The position numbers and the translations under genes were made by a program. This document shows, one piece after another, positions 1 through 7,170 of a stretch of DNA of 54,182 nucleotides (its first letter is position 1; each line of letters begins with the position of its first letter). The notes beneath the pieces are model-generated. The model made no database searches, was not told where the DNA came from, and worked only from the letters and a program-made list of their open reading frames with translations. This DNA comes from JAEYKI01 sp036679405 (GTDB lineage: Bacteria > Bacillota > Clostridia > Christensenellales > Christensenellaceae): assembly GCA_036679405.1 (NCBI GenBank), contig JAVBVZ010000042.1, positions 1 to 54,182 of the forward strand, written 5' to 3'.

Positions 1-1
1 G

Positions 2-106
2 CCGGGCGGCGGATTCATCATGGACAGCGGGACCATGATCGACGATGCGAAAACCGAAAACATTGAAGCCATGTTTGACACTACTTTTACCTACGGAAAA
101 AGATAA
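2..106 (+). CDS. C-terminal end of a uroporphyrinogen decarboxylase-family protein (partial)
   Basis: The reading frame is open from the window edge and ends at TAA 104-106. The 34 visible residues begin PGGGFIMDSG, carry AKTENIEAMF and end TYGKR. This resembles the end of URO-D/MtaA-type methyltransferases, where a glycine-rich strand is followed by an NxxAM helix and a final aromatic-glycine turn. The start and active site lie outside the window, so haem enzyme versus corrinoid methyltransferase cannot be decided. A second, complete member of this superfamily lies at 19920-21278. A strong terminator follows directly. Confidence 0.6.
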   Translation, partial: PGGGFIMDSGTMIDDAKTENIEAMFDTTFTYGKR

Positions 107-123
107 ATTTTAATCACATCCGG

Positions 124-157
124 GCGCTTCCCGTTTTTTGGCGGGAAGCGCTTTTTT
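124..157 (+). terminator. Rho-independent terminator
   Basis: A perfect 10-bp stem (GCGCTTCCCG with CGGGAAGCGC) is followed by six T. It ends the URO-D-family gene. Confidence 0.9.
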
Positions 158-356
158 GCTTCTCAATCACCGGGATTCCTTAAACAGGATTTGCAAAGCT
201 TTAAAAACATTACTATGCGCTTTAAGAAACGCGGAATTGCAAATAAAATCCGGGTCCGGTTTCAAGGCTGCCTTGGGTAAACATGCAAAACCATGCAAGG
301 GCAAAACGCTTTAAGCAGCTTTGGCTGAAAAGACGGCAAAAAAAACCATAAAAATA

Positions 357-381
357 AGTGTACTATAAATAATAGTACACT
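357..381. promoter_or_regulatory. Perfect 10-bp inverted repeat, possible operator
   Basis: AGTGTACTAT (357-366) and ATAGTACACT (372-381) flank AAATA. There is no T tract, so an operator is more likely than a terminator. It lies about 45 bases upstream of the mreB -35 box; the octamer GTACTATA inside it recurs at the mreB -10. Confidence 0.5.
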
Positions 382-424
382 GCGCGAATAGCGCTTTTAT
401 ATGCAGAAAAGCCTAAAATATAAG

Positions 425-453
425 TTGAAATTAGATTCAATGTGTAGTACTAT
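425..453 (+). promoter_or_regulatory. Promoter of mreB
   Basis: TTGAAA (425-430), a 17-base spacer and TACTAT (448-453). The predicted leader is about 50 bases. Confidence 0.55.
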
Positions 454-510
454 ATAGATTGATTCAATATAGCGCACGGCCTGAATTAATAGTTGGTAGG
501 AGAAAAGATA

Positions 511-1563
511 ATGGCATGGTTTAATATGAATTTTAACGATATTGGCATTGACCTTGGAACCGCAAGCGTGCTGGTATACGTCCGTGGCAAGGGAATCGTT
601 CTGCGCGAGCCTTCTGTGGTTGCCGTAGACAAGCTTTCGGGCAGAATGCTGGCGGTCGGCGAAGAGGCGCGGATCATGCTGGGAAGGACGCCCGGAAACA
701 TTGTGGCAGTACGGCCCCTGCGTGACGGCGTAATTTCAAATTTTCACGATACTGAGCGGATGCTGAGATATTTTTTAACAAAAGTGATCGGCCGGAGGCT
801 GTTCTTTAAACCGCGCGTAGTGGTATGCGTCCCCAGCGGCGTAACCGAAGTGGAAAAGCGTTCGGTGATCGAAGCGACCGAAGAAGCGGGCGCAAGGCAT
901 ACCTGCCTGATAGAAGAACCAATAGCGGCTGCTATCGGCGCCGGGATTGACATTGGCGTTCCGCAGGGGAACATGGTGCTGGACATCGGCGGCGGTACGG
1001 CGGATGTTGCGGTCATTTCACTCGGAGGCGCGGTGATTAGCGACTCCATTAAAGTTGCAGGCGATAAATTTGATGAAGCCATTGCCAGGTATATAAAGAA
1101 AAAGTACAATATGCTCATCGGTGAGCGTACGGCTGAAGAAATCAAAATCAATATCGGCTCCGCCTTCCCCCGGAAGGAAGAAGCTTATATGGAAGTGACA
1201 GGGCGAAACCTGATTTCCGGTTTGCCCAAAACTATTACCATCAGTTCCAACGAAACCATTGAAGCAATGCAGGAACCTTTAAACAGGATTATGGAAACCA
1301 TCCATGGCGTCCTTGAGCGCACGCCGCCCGAACTGACGGCGGACATTGCGGAAAACGGAATCTGCATGACCGGAGGCGGATCCCTGCTTTACGGGCTGGA
1401 CAGGCTTTTAACGGAGCGGACCAAGATTCCATGCTATGTGGCTGAAGATGCAATTTCCTGCGTGGCTATAGGAACGGGGAAAGCGTTGGAAAGCATAGAC
1501 GCATACAGCGAACGCGCGGTATACGATTACCGCAGGGGAGACTATTACAGTTCCAATCTTTAG
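511..1563 (+). CDS. mreB: Rod shape-determining protein, MreB/Mbl family
   Basis: A bacterial actin homologue of 350 residues that forms membrane-bound ATP filaments and directs lateral wall synthesis. The phosphate-1 motif GIDLGTASVLVY is near residue 12, the phosphate-2 motif VLDIGGGTADVAV near 155, and the adenosine motif MTGGGSLLYGLD near 295; length is normal for the family. The start is ATG 511, preceded by TAGGAG; an upstream in-frame TTG at 493 lies before that ribosome site and is rejected. It is not followed by mreC/mreD, so it is probably a stand-alone paralogue (Mbl- or MreBH-like) rather than the mreBCD copy; which paralogue cannot be told from the sequence alone. The C-terminus (YDYRRGDYYSSNL) extends beyond the actin fold. 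Confidence 0.93.
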   Translation: MAWFNMNFNDIGIDLGTASVLVYVRGKGIVLREPSVVAVDKLSGRMLAVGEEARIMLGRTPGNIVAVRPLRDGVISNFHDTERMLRYFLTKVIGRRLFFKPRVVVCVPSGVTEVEKRSVIEATEEAGARHTCLIEEPIAAAIGAGIDIGVPQGNMVLDIGGGTADVAVISLGGAVISDSIKVAGDKFDEAIARYIKKKYNMLIGERTAEEIKINIGSAFPRKEEAYMEVTGRNLISGLPKTITISSNETIEAMQEPLNRIMETIHGVLERTPPELTADIAENGICMTGGGSLLYGLDRLLTERTKIPCYVAEDAISCVAIGTGKALESIDAYSERAVYDYRRGDYYSSNL

Positions 1564-1565
1564 AC

Positions 1566-1594
1566 TTGACACAGGCGGCTATTTTTAGTAAATT
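1566..1594 (+). promoter_or_regulatory. Promoter of tRNA-Glu
   Basis: Consensus TTGACA (1566-1571), a 17-base spacer and TAAATT (1589-1594). Transcription would begin about 12 bases before the mature tRNA. The elements lie inside the mreB terminator hairpin. Confidence 0.6.
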
Positions 1595-1613
1595 AATATA
1601 GCTGCCTGTTTTT
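1572..1613 (+). terminator. Terminator of mreB, overlapping the tRNA promoter
   Basis: CAGGCGGCTAT (1572-1582) pairs with ATAGCTGCCTG (1598-1608) with one G-T pair, followed by five T that abut the tRNA. Confidence 0.65.
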
Positions 1614-1688
1614 GGCCCCATGGTCAAGCGGTTAAGACTCAGGCCTCTCACGCCTGCTACAGGGGTTCGAATCCCCTTGGGGTCACCA
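1614..1688 (+). tRNA. tRNA-Glu (anticodon CTC)
   Basis: The acceptor stem GGCCCCA pairs with TGGGGTC (1678-1684, one G-T pair). The anticodon stem CAGGC/GCCTG encloses the loop CTCTCAC with anticodon CTC, and the T arm AGGGGTTCGAATCCCCT is intact. The discriminator A and an encoded CCA (1686-1688) complete the 75 bases. Serine and leucine tRNAs are excluded by the short variable region. Confidence 0.95.
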
Positions 1689-1690
1689 AT

Positions 1691-1729
1691 AAAAAGACAC
1701 CGAACTTTGTTCGGTGTCTTTTTATTTTT
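1691..1729 (+). terminator. Terminator of tRNA-Glu
   Basis: A perfect 15-bp stem (1691-1705 with 1709-1723) with a TTT loop, core GACACCGAAC/GTTCGGTGTC, and a T-rich tail starting two bases after the CCA end. Confidence 0.93.
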
Positions 1730-1738
1730 GTATAAGAA

Positions 1739-1939
1739 GGATTCGAACCCCTTACAGGGAAACCGGAGTGACCGCCGCCGGTGGCGGATGAAGGGAGCGC
1801 AGGTTTCACTGAGCATGAGGCGAGCGCAGGGCAGGAAAGGAATCCCGGCGCGAAGGTCGAGGCCATAGCGAAGTGAGGGACGAGCGACGCGATAGCGGCG
1901 GGAGAAAGCGTAGCGGAAAGAATCCCTTTGGGGTCACCA
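1739..1939. repeat. tRNA-tail repeat element 1
   Basis: The element opens with GGATTCGAACCCCTT, the reverse complement of the tRNA T-arm, and closes with AATCCCTTTGGGGTCACCA, a near copy of the tRNA 3' end including CCA. The interior is purine-rich and GC-rich with no credible reading frame. It is flanked by two terminators. No acceptor 5' half or anticodon arm is present, so it is not a tRNA gene. Confidence 0.75.
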
Positions 1940-1976
1940 AAAAAGCATTGCATGTTTACATACAATGCTTTTTTTT
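1940..1976 (+). terminator. Terminator after tRNA-tail repeat 1
   Basis: AAAAAGCATTG (1940-1950) pairs with CAATGCTTTTT (1963-1973), with further T to 1976. It directly follows the CACCA end, exactly as the first terminator follows the true tRNA. Confidence 0.85.
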
Positions 1977-1987
1977 GCTCTATAGCA

Positions 1988-2086
1988 GATTCGACCCCCT
2001 GTCCGGGGAGCCGGTGGGCGGTGAATGAAGCGCAGTTCTCCCTGAGCGCGAGATGGGCGAAGCGCAACATCCCCTTCAGGTCACCA
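1988..2086. repeat. tRNA-tail repeat element 2 (shorter copy)
   Basis: It begins GATTCGACCCCC and ends CATCCCCTTCAGGTCACCA. Interior words such as GGATGAAG/GAATGAAG, GCGCAG and CTGAGC match element 1, so the two are homologous, with about 100 bases missing here. No terminator follows. Confidence 0.7.
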
Positions 2087-2312
2087 ATAAAAATATCAGG
2101 GGCAAAGAAATTAAGGAATATTATTTATCATTGTACCAAGGCTGTCCGTATAGTAATCGGATTCATCCAACAGCGCATCTTCTTTAATTAACGTAAATGG
2201 CATGAATAAAACGGAAAATTTTCTTAGGCTTTTTATTAGGGCGAGAGCCTGTTGAAAAAAAAGAAATTTTTAGGAATTTGAAACATAAAATAAAACCGGT
2301 CAGAGCAAAAGA
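2087..2312. other. AT-rich intergenic region, nothing recognised
   Basis: No gene, RNA or repeat could be supported in these 226 bases. Confidence 0.5.
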
Positions 2313-2344
2313 AAAAGTTGAATGAGATGTCCCATTCAACTTTT
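2313..2344. terminator. Hairpin, possible terminator
   Basis: A perfect 12-bp stem AAAAGTTGAATG/CATTCAACTTTT with an 8-base loop. The T run after the stem is short, and no gene clearly ends here; it may close transcription from the tRNA-tail repeats. Confidence 0.5.
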
Positions 2345-2439
2345 CCTTTGTTTTGCATACTTATAATACCATAAAACGGTCCAAAATTCAAGACTGCCAA
2401 TTTTGCGCCGGATGTGATATTAAATATAAGGGGGTTTTT

Positions 2440-2889
2440 ATGGAAAAGGATTTAATGAATATTTCCGTGCCGGTTTTTCAAAAACCGGTGGTGCGTGAAA
2501 TCATGCGGTGCAATGATTTCACGCGTAAATTTTCTTTGTCGTTAACCGGGGAAGAAGTAAAAGCTTTACTGCTGACGCGCGCAGAATCTCTTAAGGCCTG
2601 CGGAAGGATTGAATTTAGCGGCGGCGTTATTATAAAGCTGATCCGGGCATTTTGCGATTCTCCCTATATTACATCCGAAAACTATGCTGAAACGTTGCAT
2701 GAATTGATAGAATGCTTCTATTTTTATAAAAATGATACATTGGATCTATGCAGCGACGATGAGATGATTGCTTTTATGGAAAACTCTTTTAACGGACCAT
2801 GTCAAGGGTCGGTCGATCTTTTGCGGGAGCGCGAAATGGAAAAAATGTCGGTGCGTTTGCGGTACGGGGAGTTTGAGGAGGGCGAATGA
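2440..2889 (+). CDS. DUF6323 family protein
   Basis: A 149-residue soluble protein. The pattern matches my recollection of DUF6323: an N-terminal EIMRCNDFTRKFSLSLT segment, a central FCDSPYI, then a helix with LNELI-like sequence (LHELIECFYFYKN) and ELIAFM-like DDEMIAFM followed by FNGPCQGS. The start is ATG 2440 after the ribosome site AAGGGGG; an upstream in-frame start at 2353 lies at the probable -10 region and is rejected. It overlaps the next gene by ATGA, implying translational coupling. Function is unknown. Confidence 0.75.
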   Translation: MEKDLMNISVPVFQKPVVREIMRCNDFTRKFSLSLTGEEVKALLLTRAESLKACGRIEFSGGVIIKLIRAFCDSPYITSENYAETLHELIECFYFYKNDTLDLCSDDEMIAFMENSFNGPCQGSVDLLREREMEKMSVRLRYGEFEEGE

Positions 2890-3851
2890 GGACGATTGCA
2901 CAATTCTCGCAGATCAAAGAGCAGGATCTGAACACGGAGTATTATTTACAGTCTTTGATTGAAGCGGGGTTAAAGAAAAATATGCTTTGCCATGCGGATA
3001 TTGAGTCCATCCGGCTGCAATTCATGGGACTTTTGGCATATAAAAGCCAAAGATATACAAGCGGGGACAGCAGCAGTATTAAAATGGAAACGGCAAAAAA
3101 TATTCTGGAATCCTGCCTGTTTACGACCGGACTTTTCCTTAAAACGCTTGGGCCGGACGAAGGGATTTGCGTTTTAAAACAAGGCGAAGTGAAAAAGCTG
3201 TATGGTGCGGGGCGCAGAAAACTGGATATTAAGTTAAAGACGGCCAAACATTTGTATGCGAATGTTTTAAAAAATATGATTCGAACAGAAAACATTACTT
3301 ACAGTGCGACGCTTAAAGGGGGTATAGAAGGTTTTTTCAAATTATATGATGCGGATTACGCTGCACACGAAATCCGTATTACGGCAGATTATCCGCTCAG
3401 TAATCCAATCAGGGACCTTGCGGGAATCGAATTTATGATTGAATATTTAAAGTCTATTGCCATAGAGAACGAATTTTGCAAAAAGTTTGATGATAAGAAC
3501 ATTCATTTGGTTATGCTGGCCTACCACAGCGAATACGAACACCTGGTAATCAATTTGTTCGATCAGGTACTGCTTTCGGCCATCGGATGCATCTTGACCA
3601 ACACTCTGCCATCCATGCTCCTGATCCCCGGGAGCAAGGTAATCAAGTTACAGTCTCAATGGCTGCTGAAAACAAAATATGAAATCGAAAACGAAGTGTT
3701 TGCGGCGGGCAGGAAACTGATTGAAAGGCTTTCCATCCATGAGGAAGCGCACAGGCGCTATATCAGGGAAAGCCTGATCCATTTGAGCGGTACAATATAT
3801 GCGGCGTTGCAGACGCTTACGCTAAATAAAGTATTTGTAGGCCTGTGTTAG
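2886..3851 (+). CDS. DUF6179 family protein
   Basis: A 321-residue soluble, largely helical protein without signal peptide or membrane segment. Residues near 50-65 (YKSQRYTSGDSSSIK) and the following ETAKNILESCLFTTGLFLK match the recalled signature of DUF6179. It is coupled to the DUF6323 gene by the overlapping ATGA at 2886-2889. Both families have no established function; the fixed pairing suggests a complex or a shared process. No catalytic motif is visible. The gene is followed by the promoter of the TetR gene. Confidence 0.75.
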   Translation: MRTIAQFSQIKEQDLNTEYYLQSLIEAGLKKNMLCHADIESIRLQFMGLLAYKSQRYTSGDSSSIKMETAKNILESCLFTTGLFLKTLGPDEGICVLKQGEVKKLYGAGRRKLDIKLKTAKHLYANVLKNMIRTENITYSATLKGGIEGFFKLYDADYAAHEIRITADYPLSNPIRDLAGIEFMIEYLKSIAIENEFCKKFDDKNIHLVMLAYHSEYEHLVINLFDQVLLSAIGCILTNTLPSMLLIPGSKVIKLQSQWLLKTKYEIENEVFAAGRKLIERLSIHEEAHRRYIRESLIHLSGTIYAALQTLTLNKVFVGLC

Positions 3852-3864
3852 CATAGGGCGCCGC

Positions 3865-3894
3865 TTGCGGACGAACAGGCCGGTATGCTATAAT
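3865..3894 (+). promoter_or_regulatory. Promoter of the TetR gene
   Basis: TTGCGG (3865-3870), an 18-base spacer and TATAAT (3889-3894), extended by TGC. Confidence 0.6.
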
Positions 3895-3920
3895 ATGGCT
3901 GCCAAAGAAAGGGGCCTTTT

Positions 3921-4514
3921 ATGAAAAAACAAACGCAAAGGCAGCAGCAGGCGATTGATACAAAAAACAAAATATTGTGTGTGATCCGTGAAATGCTTAA
4001 GAAAAAAAGTTTTGATGAACTGCGGATCGAAGAAATTTGCCGCAATGCAGACGTGTCGGTGGGGGCGTTTTATCATCATTTTATGAGTAAAGACGGAATT
4101 ATAATAGAGCTGTACCGCGAAACAGACAAGTTGTTTGAAACACAGGTTGCAGCCGGTTTGCAGGCCCGGGAGCCGGCGGAACGCGTGCTGGAATATTTGA
4201 TGTGTCAGTGCGAGTATGCGCAGGAGATGGGCATCAGTTTGATGCAAAATGTTTACAAAGCCCAAATCAATCATGGAAACCGCTTCTTTTTATCCGCTGA
4301 GCGCGGGCTTCCGCGCGTGTTGGAACAATTGGTAAAAAAGGCACAGGAAAGCGGACAGCTGGATGAAGCTGTTCCGGCAAAAGAGCTGACGGCACAGCTT
4401 CTTTTGGTGTCAAGAGGCGTTATTTATAACTGGTGCCAGCGGGAAGGAAACTATGATATCCGCACCGTAGCGGACAGCATTTTACGGCGCTTTTTGAGCT
4501 CTTTTAGAAAATAA
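3921..4514 (+). CDS. TetR/AcrR family transcriptional regulator
   Basis: A 197-residue repressor-type protein. The N-terminal helix-turn-helix covers residues 12-58: the recognition helix region VSVGAFYHHFMSKDGII is typical of the family. The C-terminal two thirds form the variable ligand-binding domain. The ATG at 3921 follows AAAGGGG. It lies directly upstream of the flavin reductase gene at 4653, whose promoter contains a 25-bp palindrome at the start point, so it probably represses that gene until an unsaturated substrate binds (inference). Autoregulation is not apparent, since no copy of the palindrome was seen at 3865-3920. Confidence 0.9.
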   Translation: MKKQTQRQQQAIDTKNKILCVIREMLKKKSFDELRIEEICRNADVSVGAFYHHFMSKDGIIIELYRETDKLFETQVAAGLQAREPAERVLEYLMCQCEYAQEMGISLMQNVYKAQINHGNRFFLSAERGLPRVLEQLVKKAQESGQLDEAVPAKELTAQLLLVSRGVIYNWCQREGNYDIRTVADSILRRFLSSFRK

Positions 4515-4556
4515 AAAAAATTTATTATTTATTGATAAAAAATTCACATTTAACCC

Positions 4557-4585
4557 TTGATTAGGCAATGGGCCGGGTGTATACT
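4557..4585 (+). promoter_or_regulatory. Promoter of the flavin oxidoreductase gene
   Basis: TTGATT (4557-4562), a 17-base spacer and TATACT (4580-4585). The start point falls at about 4592. Confidence 0.75.
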
Positions 4586-4591
4586 TTTAAC

Positions 4592-4616
4592 AGAACATAT
4601 TCGGCGAATATATTCT
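4592..4616. promoter_or_regulatory. 25-bp palindromic operator candidate
   Basis: AGAACATATTCG (4592-4603), a central G, and CGAATATATTCT (4605-4616): 11 of 12 positions pair. It covers the transcription start, where a bound repressor would block polymerase. The neighbouring TetR protein is the obvious ligand. Confidence 0.7.
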
Positions 4617-4652
4617 GCCAATTTCAAATATAGTAATAAGGGAGTGACTATT

Positions 4653-6644
4653 ATGTCAAATCAGTACTCAAAATTGTTTGAGCCTACAACGCTTGGAAAA
4701 CTGGAACTGAAAAACAGAATCTCCATGGCGCCGATGGGGCCGATCGGTTATGCGGATTCGGAAGGCGCTTTCACACAGCGGGGACAGGATTATTATGTTG
4801 AACGTGCAAAAGGCGGAACCGGGCTGCTGATCACCGGGATTTGCAGTGTCGATCTTGGGATTGAAGACATGGCGAGGCCCGTGATCCCATCACCTACGCA
4901 AAATCCGTTCAGTTTTATTTACTCAGGAACGCAAATGAACGAAAGGGTCCATGCTTACGGGGCCAAAATCATCCTTCAGCTTACCGGCGGATTGGGAAGA
5001 GCGGCTATTCCCGGATTTGTGAATAAAGCAGTCGCACCTTCGGAGCAGGAAAACAGGTGGGATCCTTCGGTAAAACACCGCGTTATGACGGTAGAAGAGA
5101 TCCAGAATGTTATCAAAAAATTTGCCATGTCGGCCGCAATTGCAAAGCGGGCGGGTTTTGACGGCGTAGAAGTCCACGCGGTGCATGAAGGGTATCTGCT
5201 GGATCAGTTTGCAATCTCTTTCTATAATAAAAGGACGGATGCTTTTGGCGGGCCCCTTGAGAACCGGCTGCGTATTGCAACGGAGATCGTAAAGGCAATC
5301 AAAGGCGTATGCGGGGCGGAGTATCCGGTCTCACTGCGTTACAGCTTAAAAAGCTTTATGAAGGGATTGCGGCAGGGGGCTTTACCGGGAGAAACCTTTA
5401 CCGAGGCGGGCAAAGATATAGACGAAGGGATTCAGGCGGCCAAAATACTGGTAAATGCGGGGTATGACGCGTTGAATGTGGATGCCGGAACGTATGACTC
5501 ATGGTATTGGAACCATCCGCCGATGTATTTTACAGAAGGTGGAATGTACCGCGAATTCGGGCGGATATTAAAGGAAAACGTAAATGTGCCCGTCATATTG
5601 GCAGGTCGGATGGATGATCCGCAAATGGCGTGTGATTCTATAGGCAGGGACTGCGACATCATAAGTTATGGGCGGCCATTGCTGGCGGATCCCTATCTGC
5701 CGGAAAAAATCAGGGAAGGGCGGCTTAAAGAAATTCGTCCGTGTCTTTCCTGCCACGAAGGATGCCTGGGCAGGATACACGGAGGCCCCATATCCTGTGC
5801 GGTGAACCCGGTGTGCGGCCGGGAAAAAATATACGGCATTGAGCCTGCGCCTGAAAAGAAGAAAGTTCTAATTGTCGGCGGTGGGCTGGCCGGTATGGAA
5901 GTTGCGCGGGTTTGCTCCCTTCGCGGACATGAGGTGGATCTGTATGAGAAAAGCGGCGTCCTGGGCGGCAATATCATTCCCGGCTGTGTTCCGGCTTTCA
6001 AGAACAATGATAAAAAGCTGATCGAATGGTATGCAAACCAAATGAAGCTGCAGGGAATACGGATACACTTGAATGCAAAAATGGATGCGAAGACCGTGCA
6101 AAAAGAAAGGCCGGATACGGTTGTGGTTGCAACAGGCTCAAGCCCGATCCGGATCGCTTTGCCCGGCCGGGAAGTCCTTACAGCCTGTGAGGCACTTTTG
6201 GGCAGCAGGAGCGTGGGGGAGAATGTGGTTATGATCGGCGGCGGACTGGTTGGATGCGAAACAGGGCTCTGGCTTGCGCAGCAAAAAAAGAAGGTTTCCA
6301 TTGTGGAGATGACGGGAGAAATATGCGGCGGACCGGATGCGATGCCTTTTATGAATTACGATATGCTTAAGGATGAACTTGCTTTCCATAAAGTAAAAAT
6401 ATATAAAAACAGCAAAGCGCTGTCGGGTATGGATAAGCAGCTGACCATCCAGTCGCCGGAGGGCGAGCTGGTTTTGGCAGCGGATACCGTGATCTCGGCC
6501 GTAGGGTACCGGGAAGAAAACGCGTTGTACGGTGAGCTTAAAGATGATTTTTCCGGGCCCATCTATAATGTTGGCGATTCAAGCCGGGTGCACAATATTA
6601 TGTATGCTATCTGGGATGCATATGAACTTGCGCGTGAAATGTAG
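4653..6644 (+). CDS. NADH:flavin oxidoreductase, 2-enoate/2,4-dienoyl-CoA reductase type (old yellow enzyme family)
   Basis: A 663-residue three-module reductase. Residues 1-360 are the FMN-binding TIM barrel (FEPTTLGKLELKNRI; HAVHEGYLLDQF with the catalytic-region His/Tyr). A cluster motif follows: CLSCHEGC (C-x2-C-x3-C) with the fourth cysteine in SCAVNP, expected to hold a 4Fe-4S cluster. The C-terminal half has two dinucleotide folds, VLIVGGGLAGMEVA for FAD and VVMIGGGLVGCETG for NADH. Length and layout match FadH, 2-enoate reductase and the Bai CD/H proteins; the substrate is an alpha,beta-unsaturated acid, CoA ester or steroid, and cannot be chosen here. ATG 4653 follows AAGGGAG; the upstream in-frame start at 4557 is inside the promoter. 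Confidence 0.9.
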   Translation: MSNQYSKLFEPTTLGKLELKNRISMAPMGPIGYADSEGAFTQRGQDYYVERAKGGTGLLITGICSVDLGIEDMARPVIPSPTQNPFSFIYSGTQMNERVHAYGAKIILQLTGGLGRAAIPGFVNKAVAPSEQENRWDPSVKHRVMTVEEIQNVIKKFAMSAAIAKRAGFDGVEVHAVHEGYLLDQFAISFYNKRTDAFGGPLENRLRIATEIVKAIKGVCGAEYPVSLRYSLKSFMKGLRQGALPGETFTEAGKDIDEGIQAAKILVNAGYDALNVDAGTYDSWYWNHPPMYFTEGGMYREFGRILKENVNVPVILAGRMDDPQMACDSIGRDCDIISYGRPLLADPYLPEKIREGRLKEIRPCLSCHEGCLGRIHGGPISCAVNPVCGREKIYGIEPAPEKKKVLIVGGGLAGMEVARVCSLRGHEVDLYEKSGVLGGNIIPGCVPAFKNNDKKLIEWYANQMKLQGIRIHLNAKMDAKTVQKERPDTVVVATGSSPIRIALPGREVLTACEALLGSRSVGENVVMIGGGLVGCETGLWLAQQKKKVSIVEMTGEICGGPDAMPFMNYDMLKDELAFHKVKIYKNSKALSGMDKQLTIQSPEGELVLAADTVISAVGYREENALYGELKDDFSGPIYNVGDSSRVHNIMYAIWDAYELAREM

Positions 6645-6690
6645 AGGACGGTTTTAGTAATTCTTCAGCCTGATGGAAAATGTTCAGGTA

Positions 6691-6719
6691 AAAGCGGGGC
6701 GCTGTGCCCCGCTTTTTTT
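6691..6719 (+). terminator. Rho-independent terminator
   Basis: AAAGCGGGGC pairs with GCCCCGCTTT around a 5-base loop, with T to 6719. Confidence 0.9.
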
Positions 6720-6751
6720 GTTCAATTGAAAGGCGCAACGATAAGGGCGGA

Positions 6752-6898
6752 TCAGTATTTTGCTTCGGGTGCGCCGCAAATCTCGCCGTTCTCATATAAA
6801 GCGGCGCCGTTTTGAACGTCCCGGTTTTCTTTTGGGCTGCATCCTGCCGGGAAAATCAAGACAGAACAACAGAAGATAATAATGAATAATTTTTTCAT
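6752..6898 (-). CDS. Small lipoprotein, 48 residues
   Basis: The protein starts MKKLFIIIFCCSVLIFPAGC: a lysine-rich start, a hydrophobic core and a lipobox with the lipidated cysteine at residue 20. The mature part is only 28 polar residues (SPKENRDVQNG to GAPEAKY). On the minus strand the ATG at 6898 is preceded by AAGGAGG with good spacing; longer in-frame extensions lack a ribosome site. It is transcribed divergently from the CD3324-family leader at 6990. Function is unknown; such short lipoproteins are often entry-exclusion, lysis or envelope-stress factors, but nothing here selects one. Confidence 0.65.
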   Translation of the reverse strand: MKKLFIIIFCCSVLIFPAGCSPKENRDVQNGAALYENGEICGAPEAKY

Positions 6899-6989
6899 AA
6901 AAGCCTCCTTGTATATAGTAAACAACATTTTGTGTTTTAAAAGATAAGCGCTCAAAAAACGGATGAAAAAGAAGAAAAGATTTTTTGAC

Positions 6990-7018
6990 TTGACACACAG
7001 AGCGTTTTTGAGTAGCAT
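6990..7018 (+). promoter_or_regulatory. Promoter of the CD3324-family transcript
   Basis: TTGACA (6990-6995), a 17-base spacer and TAGCAT (7013-7018). It gives a leader of about 145 bases before the gene at 7171. Confidence 0.6.
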
Positions 7019-7053
7019 AAGTTTTAAGAGAATATAAAGAAAGGGAAATTTTT

Positions 7054-7083
7054 ATGAAGTTGGAGTCGGTTCGCTGTGCATAG
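7054..7083 (+). CDS. Nine-codon leader ORF (candidate)
   Basis: ATG 7054 to TAG 7083 encodes MKLESVRCA and is preceded by AAAGGGAAA. Its stop codon abuts the left arm of the 10-bp inverted repeat at 7082-7137. The arrangement resembles leader peptides of translationally attenuated genes, but no run of one amino acid is present. Nothing proves translation. Confidence 0.35.
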   Translation: MKLESVRCA

Positions 7084-7137
7084 CAAAGGCTGTTGCGTGG
7101 CGTCAAATGATTGATTGAACCTTGTATAGCCTTTGCT
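7082..7137 (+). promoter_or_regulatory. Leader inverted repeat upstream of the CD3324-family gene
   Basis: AGCAAAGGCT (7082-7091) and AGCCTTTGCT (7128-7137) are perfectly complementary across 36 bases. It is not followed by a T tract. The ribosome site of the next gene starts about 20 bases later. Confidence 0.5.
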
Positions 7138-7170
7138 CATTCCTGAAAATACCGTATGGGAGGAGCACAA

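Larger units (their letters stand above)
158..510. other. Intergenic region upstream of mreB
   Basis: About 350 bases carry no credible gene on either strand. The only structure seen is the perfect inverted repeat at 357-381 and the mreB promoter at 425-453, listed separately. The rest is AT-rich and unremarkable. Confidence 0.6.

Noticed and set aside
1466..2070. Minus-strand reading frames across the tRNA and tail repeats (containing GDPKGIRTPVAG-like text)
   Set aside because: These are antisense readings of the tRNA and terminators, a well-known source of false genes; no ribosome site.
1739..2086. Additional tRNA genes
   Set aside because: Only 3' tail words are present; no acceptor 5' strand, D arm or anticodon arm.
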